Source: CAVQJU01 sp963754955 (GTDB lineage Bacteria > Acidobacteriota > Vicinamibacteria > Vicinamibacterales > CAVVIG01). Taken from it: a stretch of 64,000 nt of DNA. Under the pieces are notes generated by a model. It was not told the origin of the DNA and did not search any database. It worked only from the letters and a program-made list of their open reading frames with translations. The stretch spans positions 248,001-312,000 of the forward strand of contig CAVWHY010000001.1 in the NCBI GenBank assembly GCA_963754955.1, written 5' to 3'. This document shows positions 15,413 through 22,765 of this stretch, piece by piece. Made by a program: the position numbers and the translations under genes. Numbering within the stretch: position 1 is the stretch's first letter; every line of letters starts with the position of its first letter.

Positions 15413-16155
15413 AAATCGCCACCTGGAACGTCAACGGCATCCGGGCGCGTCACGCGCAGGTCCAGGAATGGATCGCGCGGGATCGCCCGGACGTCGTCTG
15501 CCTGCAGGAAATCAAGGCCACACCGGACCAGATCCCCGAGCTTCTCCTCGACCTCGACGGCTACTGGTGCTACTGGCACGGCGCCAAGGGCTATTCGGGC
15601 GTCGGCCTGCACGTCCGTCGGGAACTGGCCGCCGAACGCCCCGTCTGTTTCCATCCTGAGTTCAACTTCGAAAACCGCATCGCCGCGGTGGATGTGGGCG
15701 ACATCACCGTCGCGTCCATCTACGTGCCCAACGGCGGCAAGGACTTCCCCGCCAAGATGCGCTTCCTCGAGGCGCTGGACGCCTACGTTGCATCGTTCGC
15801 CGCCAGCGGCCGGCACCTGGTGCTCTGCGGGGATCTGAACGTGGCACGCACCGACCAGGACGTGCACCCGAAGGAGCGCAAGCTGAAGGCCATCGGACAG
15901 CTGCCGGAGGAGCGCGCGCTGATCGAACGGATCCTCAGCCGCGGCTTCGTCGACCTGGGGCGGGCGCTCGATCCGGCCAACGACGGACTGTTCAGCTGGT
16001 GGGCGCCGTGGCGGAACATGCGCCAGCGCAACATCGGCTGGCGCCTCGATTACGTCATCGCGTCGCAGCCGCTCGCCGCGCGCGCCGTCAGCTGTCCGGT
16101 GCAGGCGGAGGTCGGCACCAGCGATCACGCACCGGTCATGGCGACGTTCACATAG
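15409..16155 (+). CDS. xth: Exodeoxyribonuclease III (AP endonuclease family)
   Basis: Repairs abasic sites and trims 3' ends. The family's N-terminus KIATWNVNGIRARHAQVQEWI begins right after codon CTG at 15409, inside the ferredoxin stop (CTGA). No ATG or GTG lies in frame nearby upstream, and the first internal GTG (15688) would remove catalytic residues, so CTG is the likely start. Catalytic features are CLQEIKA (Glu), CGDLNVARTDQDV (Asp-Asn) and GTSDHAPVMATF (Asp-His). About 248 residues, near the normal 260. Coupled translation with the ferredoxin is likely. Confidence 0.9.
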   Translation: MKIATWNVNGIRARHAQVQEWIARDRPDVVCLQEIKATPDQIPELLLDLDGYWCYWHGAKGYSGVGLHVRRELAAERPVCFHPEFNFENRIAAVDVGDITVASIYVPNGGKDFPAKMRFLEALDAYVASFAASGRHLVLCGDLNVARTDQDVHPKERKLKAIGQLPEERALIERILSRGFVDLGRALDPANDGLFSWWAPWRNMRQRNIGWRLDYVIASQPLAARAVSCPVQAEVGTSDHAPVMATFT

Positions 16156-16166
16156 CGCCTTCTCCT

Positions 16167-16236
16167 CACGAAGACACGAAGACCACGAAGACTCTTTTCA
16201 AAACGAAGCACTTCGTGATCTTCGTGACTTCGTGAT
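16167..16236. repeat. 9-nt-period inverted repeat (CACGAAGAC family)
   Basis: The left arm 16167-16192 has units CACGAAGA, CACGAAGAC, CACGAAGAC. The right arm 16209-16236 has CACTTCGTG, ATCTTCGTG, ACTTCGTG. They can form a long imperfect stem around a short A/T-rich loop between xth and pepT. The same family is at 42873-42939. Confidence 0.9.
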
Positions 16237-16253
16237 AAATGGTTGCAGGAATC

Positions 16254-17495
16254 ATGAGTGACGTACTCGAACGGTTCCTTCGCTACGTGCGGTTCGATAC
16301 GCGGTCGGACGAAAGCTCGTCGACCGTGCCCAGCACGGCGATGCAGCTGGTGTTCCAGCGGGCGCTCGTCGAGGAACTGCAGGCGCTGGGGATCCACGAT
16401 GCGGCGCTCGACGAGCACGGCTACGTGATGGCGACGGTGCCGGCGACCACGAAGAAGTCCGCGGTGCCGGCCATCGGGTTCATCGCGCACGTGGACACCT
16501 CGCCGGAGATGAATGGCACGGGCGTCGTGCCGATCGTCCACCAGGGCTACGACGGCCGCGACATCGTCCTGCCCGACGATGGCACGGCGATCCTGCGGCT
16601 GGCGGACAACCCGTGCCTGGCGCAGCAGATCGGCCACGATATCGTCACCGCCTCGGGTACAACGCTGCTCGGCGCGGACGACAAGGCCGGCGTCGCCGAG
16701 ATCGTCAGCGCCGCCGCCTTTCTGCTGGCGCATCCTGACATCCCTCATGGCGTCGTGCGGCTGGCCTTCACGCCGGACGAGGAAATCGGCCGGGGCGCGA
16801 CGCACTTCGACGTCGCGCGGTTCGGCTGCCGCTGCGCGTACACGCTGGACGGCGGCCGGCGCGGCGAGGTTGAGAGCGAAAGCTTCTCAGCCGACGCGAT
16901 GACGCTGGTGTTTCACGGCTTCAACACGCATCCCGGCTACGCGAAAGGCCGCATGGTGAACGCGATCAAAGTCGCTGCGGACTTCGTCCACCACCTCCCC
17001 GTCGACCGCCTCTCCCCCGAGACGACCGACGGATACGACGGATTCGTTCATCCCTACGTCCAGCAGTCCGGCGTCGATCGAACGGCGGTGCGGCTGATCG
17101 TGCGGGACTTCGAGACGTCCGGCCTGAACGACAAGGAGTCGCTGATCGAACAGCTGGCGCGCGAGACGGTTGAACGGCACCCTGGCTCGCGCGTGGATGT
17201 CACGATCGAGGAACAGTACCGGAACATGAGGACGGTGCTCGACGGGCACCCCGAGGTCGTCGGATACGCGTGCGAGGCCGTGCGGCGCACGGGTCTCGAG
17301 GTCCGGTCCACACCCATTCGCGGGGGCACGGACGGGTCGAGGCTGTCGTTCATGGGCCTGCCCACCCCCAATCTCTTCGCCGGCGAGCACAACTTTCACT
17401 CCCGCCTCGAATGGGTGTCGCGGCAGGACATGGAGAAAGCCGTCGACGTCATCGTCGAACTGTGCCGCATCTGGGAGCGGCGGACGCCGGAATAG
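16254..17495 (+). CDS. pepT: Peptidase T (tripeptide aminopeptidase, M20)
   Basis: Zinc-dependent tripeptidase of about 413 residues, the normal PepT length. The start is at MSDVLERFLRYVRFDTRSDE, the conserved N-terminus; a second ATG 15 nt upstream lies next to the repeat. Metal ligands and catalytic residues are visible: IAHVDTSPEMNG (His, catalytic Asp), LLGADDKAGVAEI (bridging Asp), TPDEEIGRGA (catalytic and ligand Glu), TLDGG, and the C-terminal GEHNFHSRLEWV His. FHGFNTHPGYAKGRMVNAI is typical of the dimerisation domain. Confidence 0.96.
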   Translation: MSDVLERFLRYVRFDTRSDESSSTVPSTAMQLVFQRALVEELQALGIHDAALDEHGYVMATVPATTKKSAVPAIGFIAHVDTSPEMNGTGVVPIVHQGYDGRDIVLPDDGTAILRLADNPCLAQQIGHDIVTASGTTLLGADDKAGVAEIVSAAAFLLAHPDIPHGVVRLAFTPDEEIGRGATHFDVARFGCRCAYTLDGGRRGEVESESFSADAMTLVFHGFNTHPGYAKGRMVNAIKVAADFVHHLPVDRLSPETTDGYDGFVHPYVQQSGVDRTAVRLIVRDFETSGLNDKESLIEQLARETVERHPGSRVDVTIEEQYRNMRTVLDGHPEVVGYACEAVRRTGLEVRSTPIRGGTDGSRLSFMGLPTPNLFAGEHNFHSRLEWVSRQDMEKAVDVIVELCRIWERRTPE

Positions 17496-17599
17496 GCCTC
17501 GGGACCCGGGGCCTGGCTCCTTCGGCCGCTGCACAGCGGTCGTCGGTGTCCCTACCGCGAAATCAGCCGTTCTGGGGTATTCTGGGTTGACTGCATCCC

Positions 17600-18310
17600 A
17601 TGTCCGATCAAGAAGATCAGCCCGCCGCGCTGTCCGCTGAAGTCGGCGACCCGTTTGCGGCGATCGGCGCGGAGCCTGCCGCCGAGGCGCTGCCGCCGCC
17701 GCCCCTCGAGGCGTTCGAGCCCGCTCCATTCGCAGTACCGTTCGAAGCGGTTCCGCCGGCAGTGCCCGCGGTGCCGCCGGGACCCTCGGCCTGGGCGCGC
17801 GCGGGCCAGGAAGTGGTCGCCGGGCTGAAGACGCTTGTGTCGGCAGCCGTGTACGCGACGCTGATCGTCACGTTCGGTTTCCAGGTGGCCCGCGTGGATG
17901 GCCTGAGCATGGCGCCCACGCTCGAGGATCACGATCGCCTCATCGTCAACAAGCTGGTCTACGAGCTTGGCGAGCCGCGTCCCGGCGACATCGTGATGCT
18001 CTACTACCCGCTGAACCCGGAGAAGATGTTCGTCAAGCGCGTCATCGCCCGCGAGGGCGACTCGGTGCGCATCGTCGACGGCCATGTGTACGTCAACGAC
18101 GTCCCGCTGCACGACGACTACGTGCCGGCGGAGTTCCGCAGCCACGACGACTGGGGCCCGCAGATCGTGCAGCAGGGCTACTACTTCGTCATGGGCGATC
18201 ACCGCAACAACAGCTCGGACAGCCGCCACTGGGGACCCGTGCCGAAGAAGTACATCGTCGGCAAGGTGAAGGTCCGCTGGTGGCCCCTCCAGGACGCCAA
18301 GATCTTCTAG
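17600..18310 (+). CDS. lepB: Signal peptidase I
   Basis: Cleaves signal peptides of exported proteins at the outer face of the inner membrane. 236 residues. An unusual acidic and then Pro/Ala-rich cytoplasmic stretch of about 65 residues precedes a TM helix (about 76-93). The catalytic dyad is Ser103 in VDGLSMAPTL and Lys146 in FVKRVIAREGD. Box E is MGDHRNNSSDSRHWGPVP. The short catalytic core without large insertions is of the Gram-positive/minimal type. It is followed one base later by a PilZ-domain gene. Confidence 0.96.
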   Translation: MSDQEDQPAALSAEVGDPFAAIGAEPAAEALPPPPLEAFEPAPFAVPFEAVPPAVPAVPPGPSAWARAGQEVVAGLKTLVSAAVYATLIVTFGFQVARVDGLSMAPTLEDHDRLIVNKLVYELGEPRPGDIVMLYYPLNPEKMFVKRVIAREGDSVRIVDGHVYVNDVPLHDDYVPAEFRSHDDWGPQIVQQGYYFVMGDHRNNSSDSRHWGPVPKKYIVGKVKVRWWPLQDAKIF

Positions 18311-18311
18311 C

Positions 18312-18987
18312 GTGCCCACGTCTGCTTCGTGCACGGTGCTGATCGGCGCCGCCGAGCACCTGCCCGCGCTCAAGGAACGCACGCACGAGCCCGGCGACCT
18401 GCTGGCGTTCACCGACGCGGAGGCGCTGCGCGCGCTCGAGATCGTCCTGACGCGGCGGCCCCACGTGGTCGCGCTCGAGCGGCTGTTCGCGGCGACGCCG
18501 CGCGGTGCGGCGCTGATCAACCGCATCGAGGCCGATCCGGCGCTGGTCGAGACCGAGATCCGCATCATCTCCCACGACAGCGATCACACCGGGGTGTCAA
18601 CGCGCCTCCGGCCGGCGGATGTCGAACCGATGATCGTGGAAGAAGATCGCGCCCGAGCCGCAGACACTCGATCAGCGCGGCACGCGCCGAGCCCCGCGCT
18701 TCAAGGTGGCGGGCACCTTTGGCGCCCTGCTGGACGGCAACCCGGCGAGCGTCATCGACATCTCGACGATCGGGGCGCAGGTCGTGTCGTCGATGGTGTT
18801 GAAGCCGAACCAGGTCGTGAAGATGGCGCTCAGCGATGATCACGACAGCCTGCGGTTCAACGCGGCGGTCGCGTGGGCGTCGTTCGAAATCCCGCCGAAC
18901 AGCGGCCCGCGCTACCGCGCGGGGCTCAAGTTCATCGACGCGGATCAGGGTGTCGTCGGCGGCTTCTGCCGGCGCCACAAGTCATGA
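18312..18987 (+). pseudogene. Receiver-like plus PilZ-domain protein, one frameshift
   Basis: GTG start at 18312, one base after the lepB stop. Frame 1 encodes a degenerate receiver-like domain (VLIGAAEHLPALKERT, ALRALEIVLTRRPHVVALERLF) up to about residue 110. Frame 2 then encodes LDQRGTRRAPRFKV, GNPASVIDISTIGAQVVSS and a PilZ-type barrel ending at 18987. Skipping one base near 18642 (in GAAGAAGATC) joins the two halves. PilZ domains bind cyclic di-GMP, with RxxxR-type residues in the RRAPRF segment. The gene may be truly broken, or the base may be a sequencing artefact. It overlaps the end of convergent purA by 6 nt. Confidence 0.75.
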
Positions 18988-20274
18988 CGCCAGCCCCCGC
19001 GACTTCATCACGTCGTCCCTGACGATCGTATCGTCGCGTTCGGAGCCGGTCGAGACGATCGCGGCCTGCACGCCCGATACCTCTTCGAGACGTGCGATGT
19101 AGCGGCGCGCGGCCTCCGGCAGATCAGCCCACCGCCGGACTCCCTTCGTCGGCGCGGACCAGCCGGGCATTGATTCGTACACCGGCTGGCAGGCGGCGAG
19201 CTGCGCCAGGTCGGACGGAAAGTCCGTCAGCGTACGCGTGCCGCAGGTGTACGCGGTACAGATGTCCACCTGTTCGAGCCCGTCGAGGACGTCGAGCTTT
19301 GTCAGGGCGAGGGCATCGAGGCCGTTGATCCGGACGCCGTAGCGCACGGCCACGGCGTCGTACCAGCCGCAGCGGCGCGGCCGTCCGGTGACGGCGCCAT
19401 ATTCGTTGCCGCTGTCCCGCAGGCGGTTGCCCATCTCGCCTGTCAACTCGGTCGGCAGCGGCCCTTCGCCGACGCGGGTCGTGTACGCCTTGGCGACGCC
19501 CAGCACGCCGTTGATCGCGCGGGGCGGCACACCGAGGCCGGTGCACACGCCGCCGATCGAGGCGTTCGAGGACGTGACGTACGGATAGGTGCCGTGATCG
19601 ATATCGAGCAGCGTGCCCTGTGCGCCTTCGAACAGCACCGACTGGCCGGCCTGCATGGCCTGCGACAGCATCAGGGAGACGTCGCGCACCCACGGCTTGA
19701 GGCGTTCGGCGTGCTGCCGCAGCTGGTCGAGGACGGCCTTCGGGTCCATGGTTGTGTCCTGGACCAGCCGATTTCGCGCGTTGACGTTGTCGCGGACTTC
19801 CTGCTCGAGGCCCGCCTGGTCCGCCAGGTCGCCGACGCGGATCCCCCGGCGCGCGATCTTGTCTTCGTAGGCCGGCCCGATGCCGCGGGAGGTCGTGCCG
19901 ATCTTGCGTTCGCCGCGCCGGGCTTCCGACAGCAGGTCGAGGTCGCGGTGGTATGGCAGGATGACGTGCGCCTTGTCGCTGATGACAATGCGTTTGCCCA
20001 CGTCGATGCCCGCGGCGGCGAGCTCATCTATTTCCGCAAAGAGCGCAGCCGGATCGATGACGACACCGTTGCCGATGACGCACGTGATGCCGGGATGCAA
20101 AATACCGGAAGGAATCAGACGCAGCACGAACTTCCTGCCGCTGACGTACACCGTGTGCCCGGCGTTGTGTCCGCCTTGATACCGGGCCACGATCGAAAAA
20201 CGCGGCGTGATCAGGTCGACGATCTTGCCTTTACCTTCATCGCCCCACTGCGCACCGAGGATCGCGAGGTTCAT
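18982..20274 (-). CDS. purA: Adenylosuccinate synthetase
   Basis: Converts IMP, aspartate and GTP to adenylosuccinate in AMP synthesis. 430 residues, full length. Motifs: GAQWGDEGKGKIVD with the catalytic Asp, the GGHNAGHTV His loop, GTTSRGIGPAYEDK, FEGAQGTLLDIDHGTYPYVTSSN, and VTGRPRRCGWYDAV. The C-terminus reads into 6 nt of the convergent PilZ gene. It is divergent from the ATPase gene at 20429. Confidence 0.98.
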   Translation of the reverse strand: MNLAILGAQWGDEGKGKIVDLITPRFSIVARYQGGHNAGHTVYVSGRKFVLRLIPSGILHPGITCVIGNGVVIDPAALFAEIDELAAAGIDVGKRIVISDKAHVILPYHRDLDLLSEARRGERKIGTTSRGIGPAYEDKIARRGIRVGDLADQAGLEQEVRDNVNARNRLVQDTTMDPKAVLDQLRQHAERLKPWVRDVSLMLSQAMQAGQSVLFEGAQGTLLDIDHGTYPYVTSSNASIGGVCTGLGVPPRAINGVLGVAKAYTTRVGEGPLPTELTGEMGNRLRDSGNEYGAVTGRPRRCGWYDAVAVRYGVRINGLDALALTKLDVLDGLEQVDICTAYTCGTRTLTDFPSDLAQLAACQPVYESMPGWSAPTKGVRRWADLPEAARRYIARLEEVSGVQAAIVSTGSERDDTIVRDDVMKSRGLAS

Positions 20275-20387
20275 ATCGGGCTACGATTCTACTTCGTAAC
20301 CGGCGATCGCCGTGACGAAACGCCGCAGGAATTGTTCGAGCGCGCACATCGCGCGCGAGTCAGAGCAAAAAAAGTTTTCAAATTCGA

Positions 20388-20416
20388 TTGACAACGTCCG
20401 CGCCGCTTCTTAAGGT
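20388..20416 (+). promoter_or_regulatory. Putative sigma70-type promoter of the ATPase gene
   Basis: A perfect -35 hexamer TTGACA at 20388-20393 is separated by exactly 17 nt from TAAGGT at 20411-20416, a fair -10 match. Transcription would start near 20423, only about 6 nt before the ATG at 20429, so the mRNA would be nearly leaderless. This agrees with the absence of a Shine-Dalgarno sequence there. Confidence 0.5.
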
Positions 20417-20428
20417 CTATTCTTTCGC

Positions 20429-21571
20429 ATGATGACGCCGCGCACCAACCTCACGCGCCGGATCCTCGGAGCACTTGACGCGTCGCCGTCGCGCATCCCC
20501 GTTCTCGTCGGCGGCTGCGGCAGCGGTCGCACGACGATGCTCCACCAACTCCGCGAACGGCTCGGCCGGACCTCGGCGCTTTATCTCGATGTCGAACGCA
20601 CGGCGACGACACCCGAGCGTTTCCTGCGCGCCATCGTCGCGTCGTCGCCGTTCCCGGTCAGCGAGCCCGCGCCGGCCGGGGCTCGCGCGGCCTTCGACGC
20701 GACGCTCAACTTCCTGTGCCGCGCGCGCACCGGCAGCGGCGAGCCGGTGACCGTGCTGCTCGACGAATTTCTCGAGATGCGGACGTTCGAGAGCTTCCCG
20801 GGACTTCGCCGCGTCCTGCACGACGTCATCGACGGCCTGACGACCAGCGGCAACCGGTTCGTGATCACCAGCCGCTACGTCGCCCGCACCCTCCGGCTCC
20901 TGCGCGATCGCTCCGCCCGGTTCGAGGTCATCCACATGCCCGCTCTGACCTCGGAGGACACGCTCGATATCCTGGGGCTCGCCGGCGAGCCCGATGGCGA
21001 CGATCTCGCGCGCACCGTGCAGTCGCTGAGCGACGGCCGGCCCGCGTACGTGCGGGCGCTCGCCGACGAACTGTCGTTGATGCGCGAGCACGGCGGCGCG
21101 CCCGCCGTCAGCGACCCGATTGGCGCGCTGGCCGCCCTGCTGGCAACCGAGGGCCGGCTGTCCAGGCACTGCAGCTTCTGCTACGAGCTGCGCCTCCACA
21201 GGGCGCGCGGCTACGGCGCGCTCAAGGCCATCCTCGAGATTCTCGGCGAAGAGGAAGGCCTGACGCTGACCGAAATTTCCCAGCGCCTGCAGCGGACGCC
21301 CGGGTCGACGAAGGATTACCTGTCGTGGCTCGAAGACGTGGACCTGGTCACCTCGCGGCAGAAGCGCTACAGCTTCACGGATCCGCTGCTGCGCGTCTGG
21401 GTGCGCCTGCACTGCCGCGCGACCGCGCCCACCGAAGACGACCTCGCGCGCGAAGTGCACCGCTACGCGCTGCCGCGCCTGCCGCAGCAGCCGGAACCGC
21501 GCGAGCAGCCGGAAGCCGCGTACGCGATGGTGTCAGCCGGCGGCGGCTCCGGCATCATCGAAATCGATTAA
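20429..21571 (+). CDS. AAA/STAND-type ATPase with winged helix (archaeal-ATPase-like)
   Basis: A 380-residue P-loop protein. Walker A is GGCGSGRTTML (about 28-38), Walker B is VTVLLDEF (about 108-115), and a sensor-like VITSRYVARTL follows. The C-terminal third has a winged-helix segment (LTLTEISQRLQRTPGSTKDYLSWLEDVDLVTSRQKRYSFTDPLLRVWVRL). This is the layout of the archaeal ATPase and ORC/Cdc6-like families. Such proteins are found in bacteria as orphan ATPases of unknown job, possibly DNA-linked. No neighbouring partner suggests a function. Confidence 0.82.
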   Translation: MMTPRTNLTRRILGALDASPSRIPVLVGGCGSGRTTMLHQLRERLGRTSALYLDVERTATTPERFLRAIVASSPFPVSEPAPAGARAAFDATLNFLCRARTGSGEPVTVLLDEFLEMRTFESFPGLRRVLHDVIDGLTTSGNRFVITSRYVARTLRLLRDRSARFEVIHMPALTSEDTLDILGLAGEPDGDDLARTVQSLSDGRPAYVRALADELSLMREHGGAPAVSDPIGALAALLATEGRLSRHCSFCYELRLHRARGYGALKAILEILGEEEGLTLTEISQRLQRTPGSTKDYLSWLEDVDLVTSRQKRYSFTDPLLRVWVRLHCRATAPTEDDLAREVHRYALPRLPQQPEPREQPEAAYAMVSAGGGSGIIEID

Positions 21572-21581
21572 CAACGCGTGG

Positions 21582-21602
21582 CGCGGGGCTCTCAGCCCCG
21601 CG
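21582..21602. repeat. Palindrome, first half of a BIME-like REP pair
   Basis: A 9-bp stem (CGCGGGGCT with AGCCCCGCG) around a CTC loop, 10 nt after the ATPase stop. It lies 4 nt from the GTAG-type REP at 21607-21631. Such paired palindromes are the usual form of bacterial interspersed mosaic elements. Confidence 0.8.
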
Positions 21603-21606
21603 GGTC

Positions 21607-21631
21607 GGCGGCCCTGAAAGGGCCGCCCTAC
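21607..21631 (-). repeat. REP-like palindrome with GTAG head
   Basis: Read on the minus strand it is GTAG followed by a perfect 9-bp stem (GGCGGCCCT/AGGGCCGCC) around TTC. The GTAG tetranucleotide 5' of a hairpin is the recognition layout of REP elements moved or bound by Y1 (RAYT/TnpA-REP) transposases. It directly abuts the amidohydrolase TGA stop at 21632. No RAYT gene is in the window. Confidence 0.82.
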
Positions 21632-22624
21632 TCACAGCACCGGCAGCTTGACCAGTTTCGCGGGATTGTCCTTGAACATCATGTTCAGTTCTTTCTCGGT
21701 GAAGCCGGCCGCGCGCAGCGCCTTAGCCGCGAGCGCCAGCGCATCGGGGTGGTTGTTGCCGGGCAGGCCGCTGTCACTCGCGACGAAGCACATCGCCGGC
21801 CCCACCGTCCGAATCGACTCGAACGCGTGCGCCTGTGCCGGTCCTGCCCGCGAAACCGTTCCCGCCGTGAACTCGATGTAAGCACCGAGCTTGGCCGCCT
21901 CCTGCAGTTGCTCGATCGTCATCGCGCCACCGAGGCCGAGCAGCGGGTGCGTGACGATCATCCGTTGAACGCCTCGCTTCTTCGCTTCGCGCATGATCAT
22001 GAACGCCTCCGCCGGCGATACGTGGCCGGTGGCCAGCGTCAGATCGTTCTGCGCGATGACGGACAGGGTTTCGAGCACTTCGGGAAGCAGCTGTCCCTCG
22101 CGCGACACGGCCACGAACGGGCGGTTCTCCTTGCCGGCTTTGACCTCCGGTTCGGAGTCGTGGGTCGGCATCCAGACGATGCGTCCAAAATGGCCGACCA
22201 CGTCGGCCATGTACCGGACCGCCTGCGGATTCACTCCGCCGACCGGGGTGTCGAGCGAGACCGCGCCGAACACTTCGAACCCCGGCGTCGCGTACTTGCG
22301 TGCGAGGTACGCGAGGCCGGCCGTCTCGGTCCAGTGATTTTTCAGGACGATGCCGCGCATGCCGCGCTCCTGTGCCAGCTTCGCGACCTCGAAGCCGTCC
22401 CACGAACGCGGATAGCTGTCCGGATCGCTGTGGGCGTGCAGATCGATGGCGCCGATCAGCGCCGGATCGGTCAGATGCTTGTCGACTGAGGGCGGATATT
22501 TCCGGTTCTTGTAGGACTCCCACGCCGTCTGCGCACGCAGCGTGACGCCAGCCGTCCGCACGCCGACGGCCACAGCCATCGCCGCCCCGACCACCACCGC
22601 CAGCCGCTTCTGTCCTGCCGTCAT
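21632..22624 (-). CDS. Secreted amidohydrolase-like protein (DUF6282 type)
   Basis: A 330-residue TIM-barrel metal hydrolase-like protein with an N-terminal signal or anchor segment (LAVVVGAAMAVAVGVRTAG). The metal-site pattern is recognisable: AIDLHAHSDPDSY (HxH), a lysine-containing IVLKNHWTET segment, WMPTHDSEPE, ATGHVSP, VTHPLLG and FVASDSG (terminal Asp). The arrangement matches the DUF6282 branch of amidohydrolases. The substrate is unknown. It lies downstream of the Oar-like receptor on the same strand, separated by a long hairpin repeat. Confidence 0.85.
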   Translation of the reverse strand: MTAGQKRLAVVVGAAMAVAVGVRTAGVTLRAQTAWESYKNRKYPPSVDKHLTDPALIGAIDLHAHSDPDSYPRSWDGFEVAKLAQERGMRGIVLKNHWTETAGLAYLARKYATPGFEVFGAVSLDTPVGGVNPQAVRYMADVVGHFGRIVWMPTHDSEPEVKAGKENRPFVAVSREGQLLPEVLETLSVIAQNDLTLATGHVSPAEAFMIMREAKKRGVQRMIVTHPLLGLGGAMTIEQLQEAAKLGAYIEFTAGTVSRAGPAQAHAFESIRTVGPAMCFVASDSGLPGNNHPDALALAAKALRAAGFTEKELNMMFKDNPAKLVKLPVL

Positions 22625-22646
22625 CGGTCACCTCGTTCCCGTGGAC

Positions 22647-22755
22647 CACGCGGAGACGTTATGAATGCAGAGATCGCGGAGATCGCAGAGAGGAGTACTT
22701 TAAAGTAGTTTCCTCTGCGATCTCTGCGATCTCTGCGTTTGATCCGTCTCCGCGT
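22647..22755. repeat. Long compound hairpin with 9-nt period (GAGATCGCR family)
   Basis: The inner arms 22666-22694 and 22711-22738 carry units of CAGAGATCG/CGGAGATCG and their complement, around a palindromic AT-rich centre (TACTTTAAAGTA). The outer 11-nt arms ACGCGGAGACG (about 22648-22658) and CGTCTCCGCGT (about 22745-22755) also pair, extending the structure to about 110 nt. It lies between the TonB receptor stop and the amidohydrolase start. Confidence 0.9.
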
Positions 22756-22765
22756 TCTCCCTGAA

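Noticed and set aside
20417..21460. Antisense frame opposite the STAND ATPase
   Set aside because: Arg/His/Glu-rich composition of a high-GC shadow frame and no family features; the + strand has Walker motifs.
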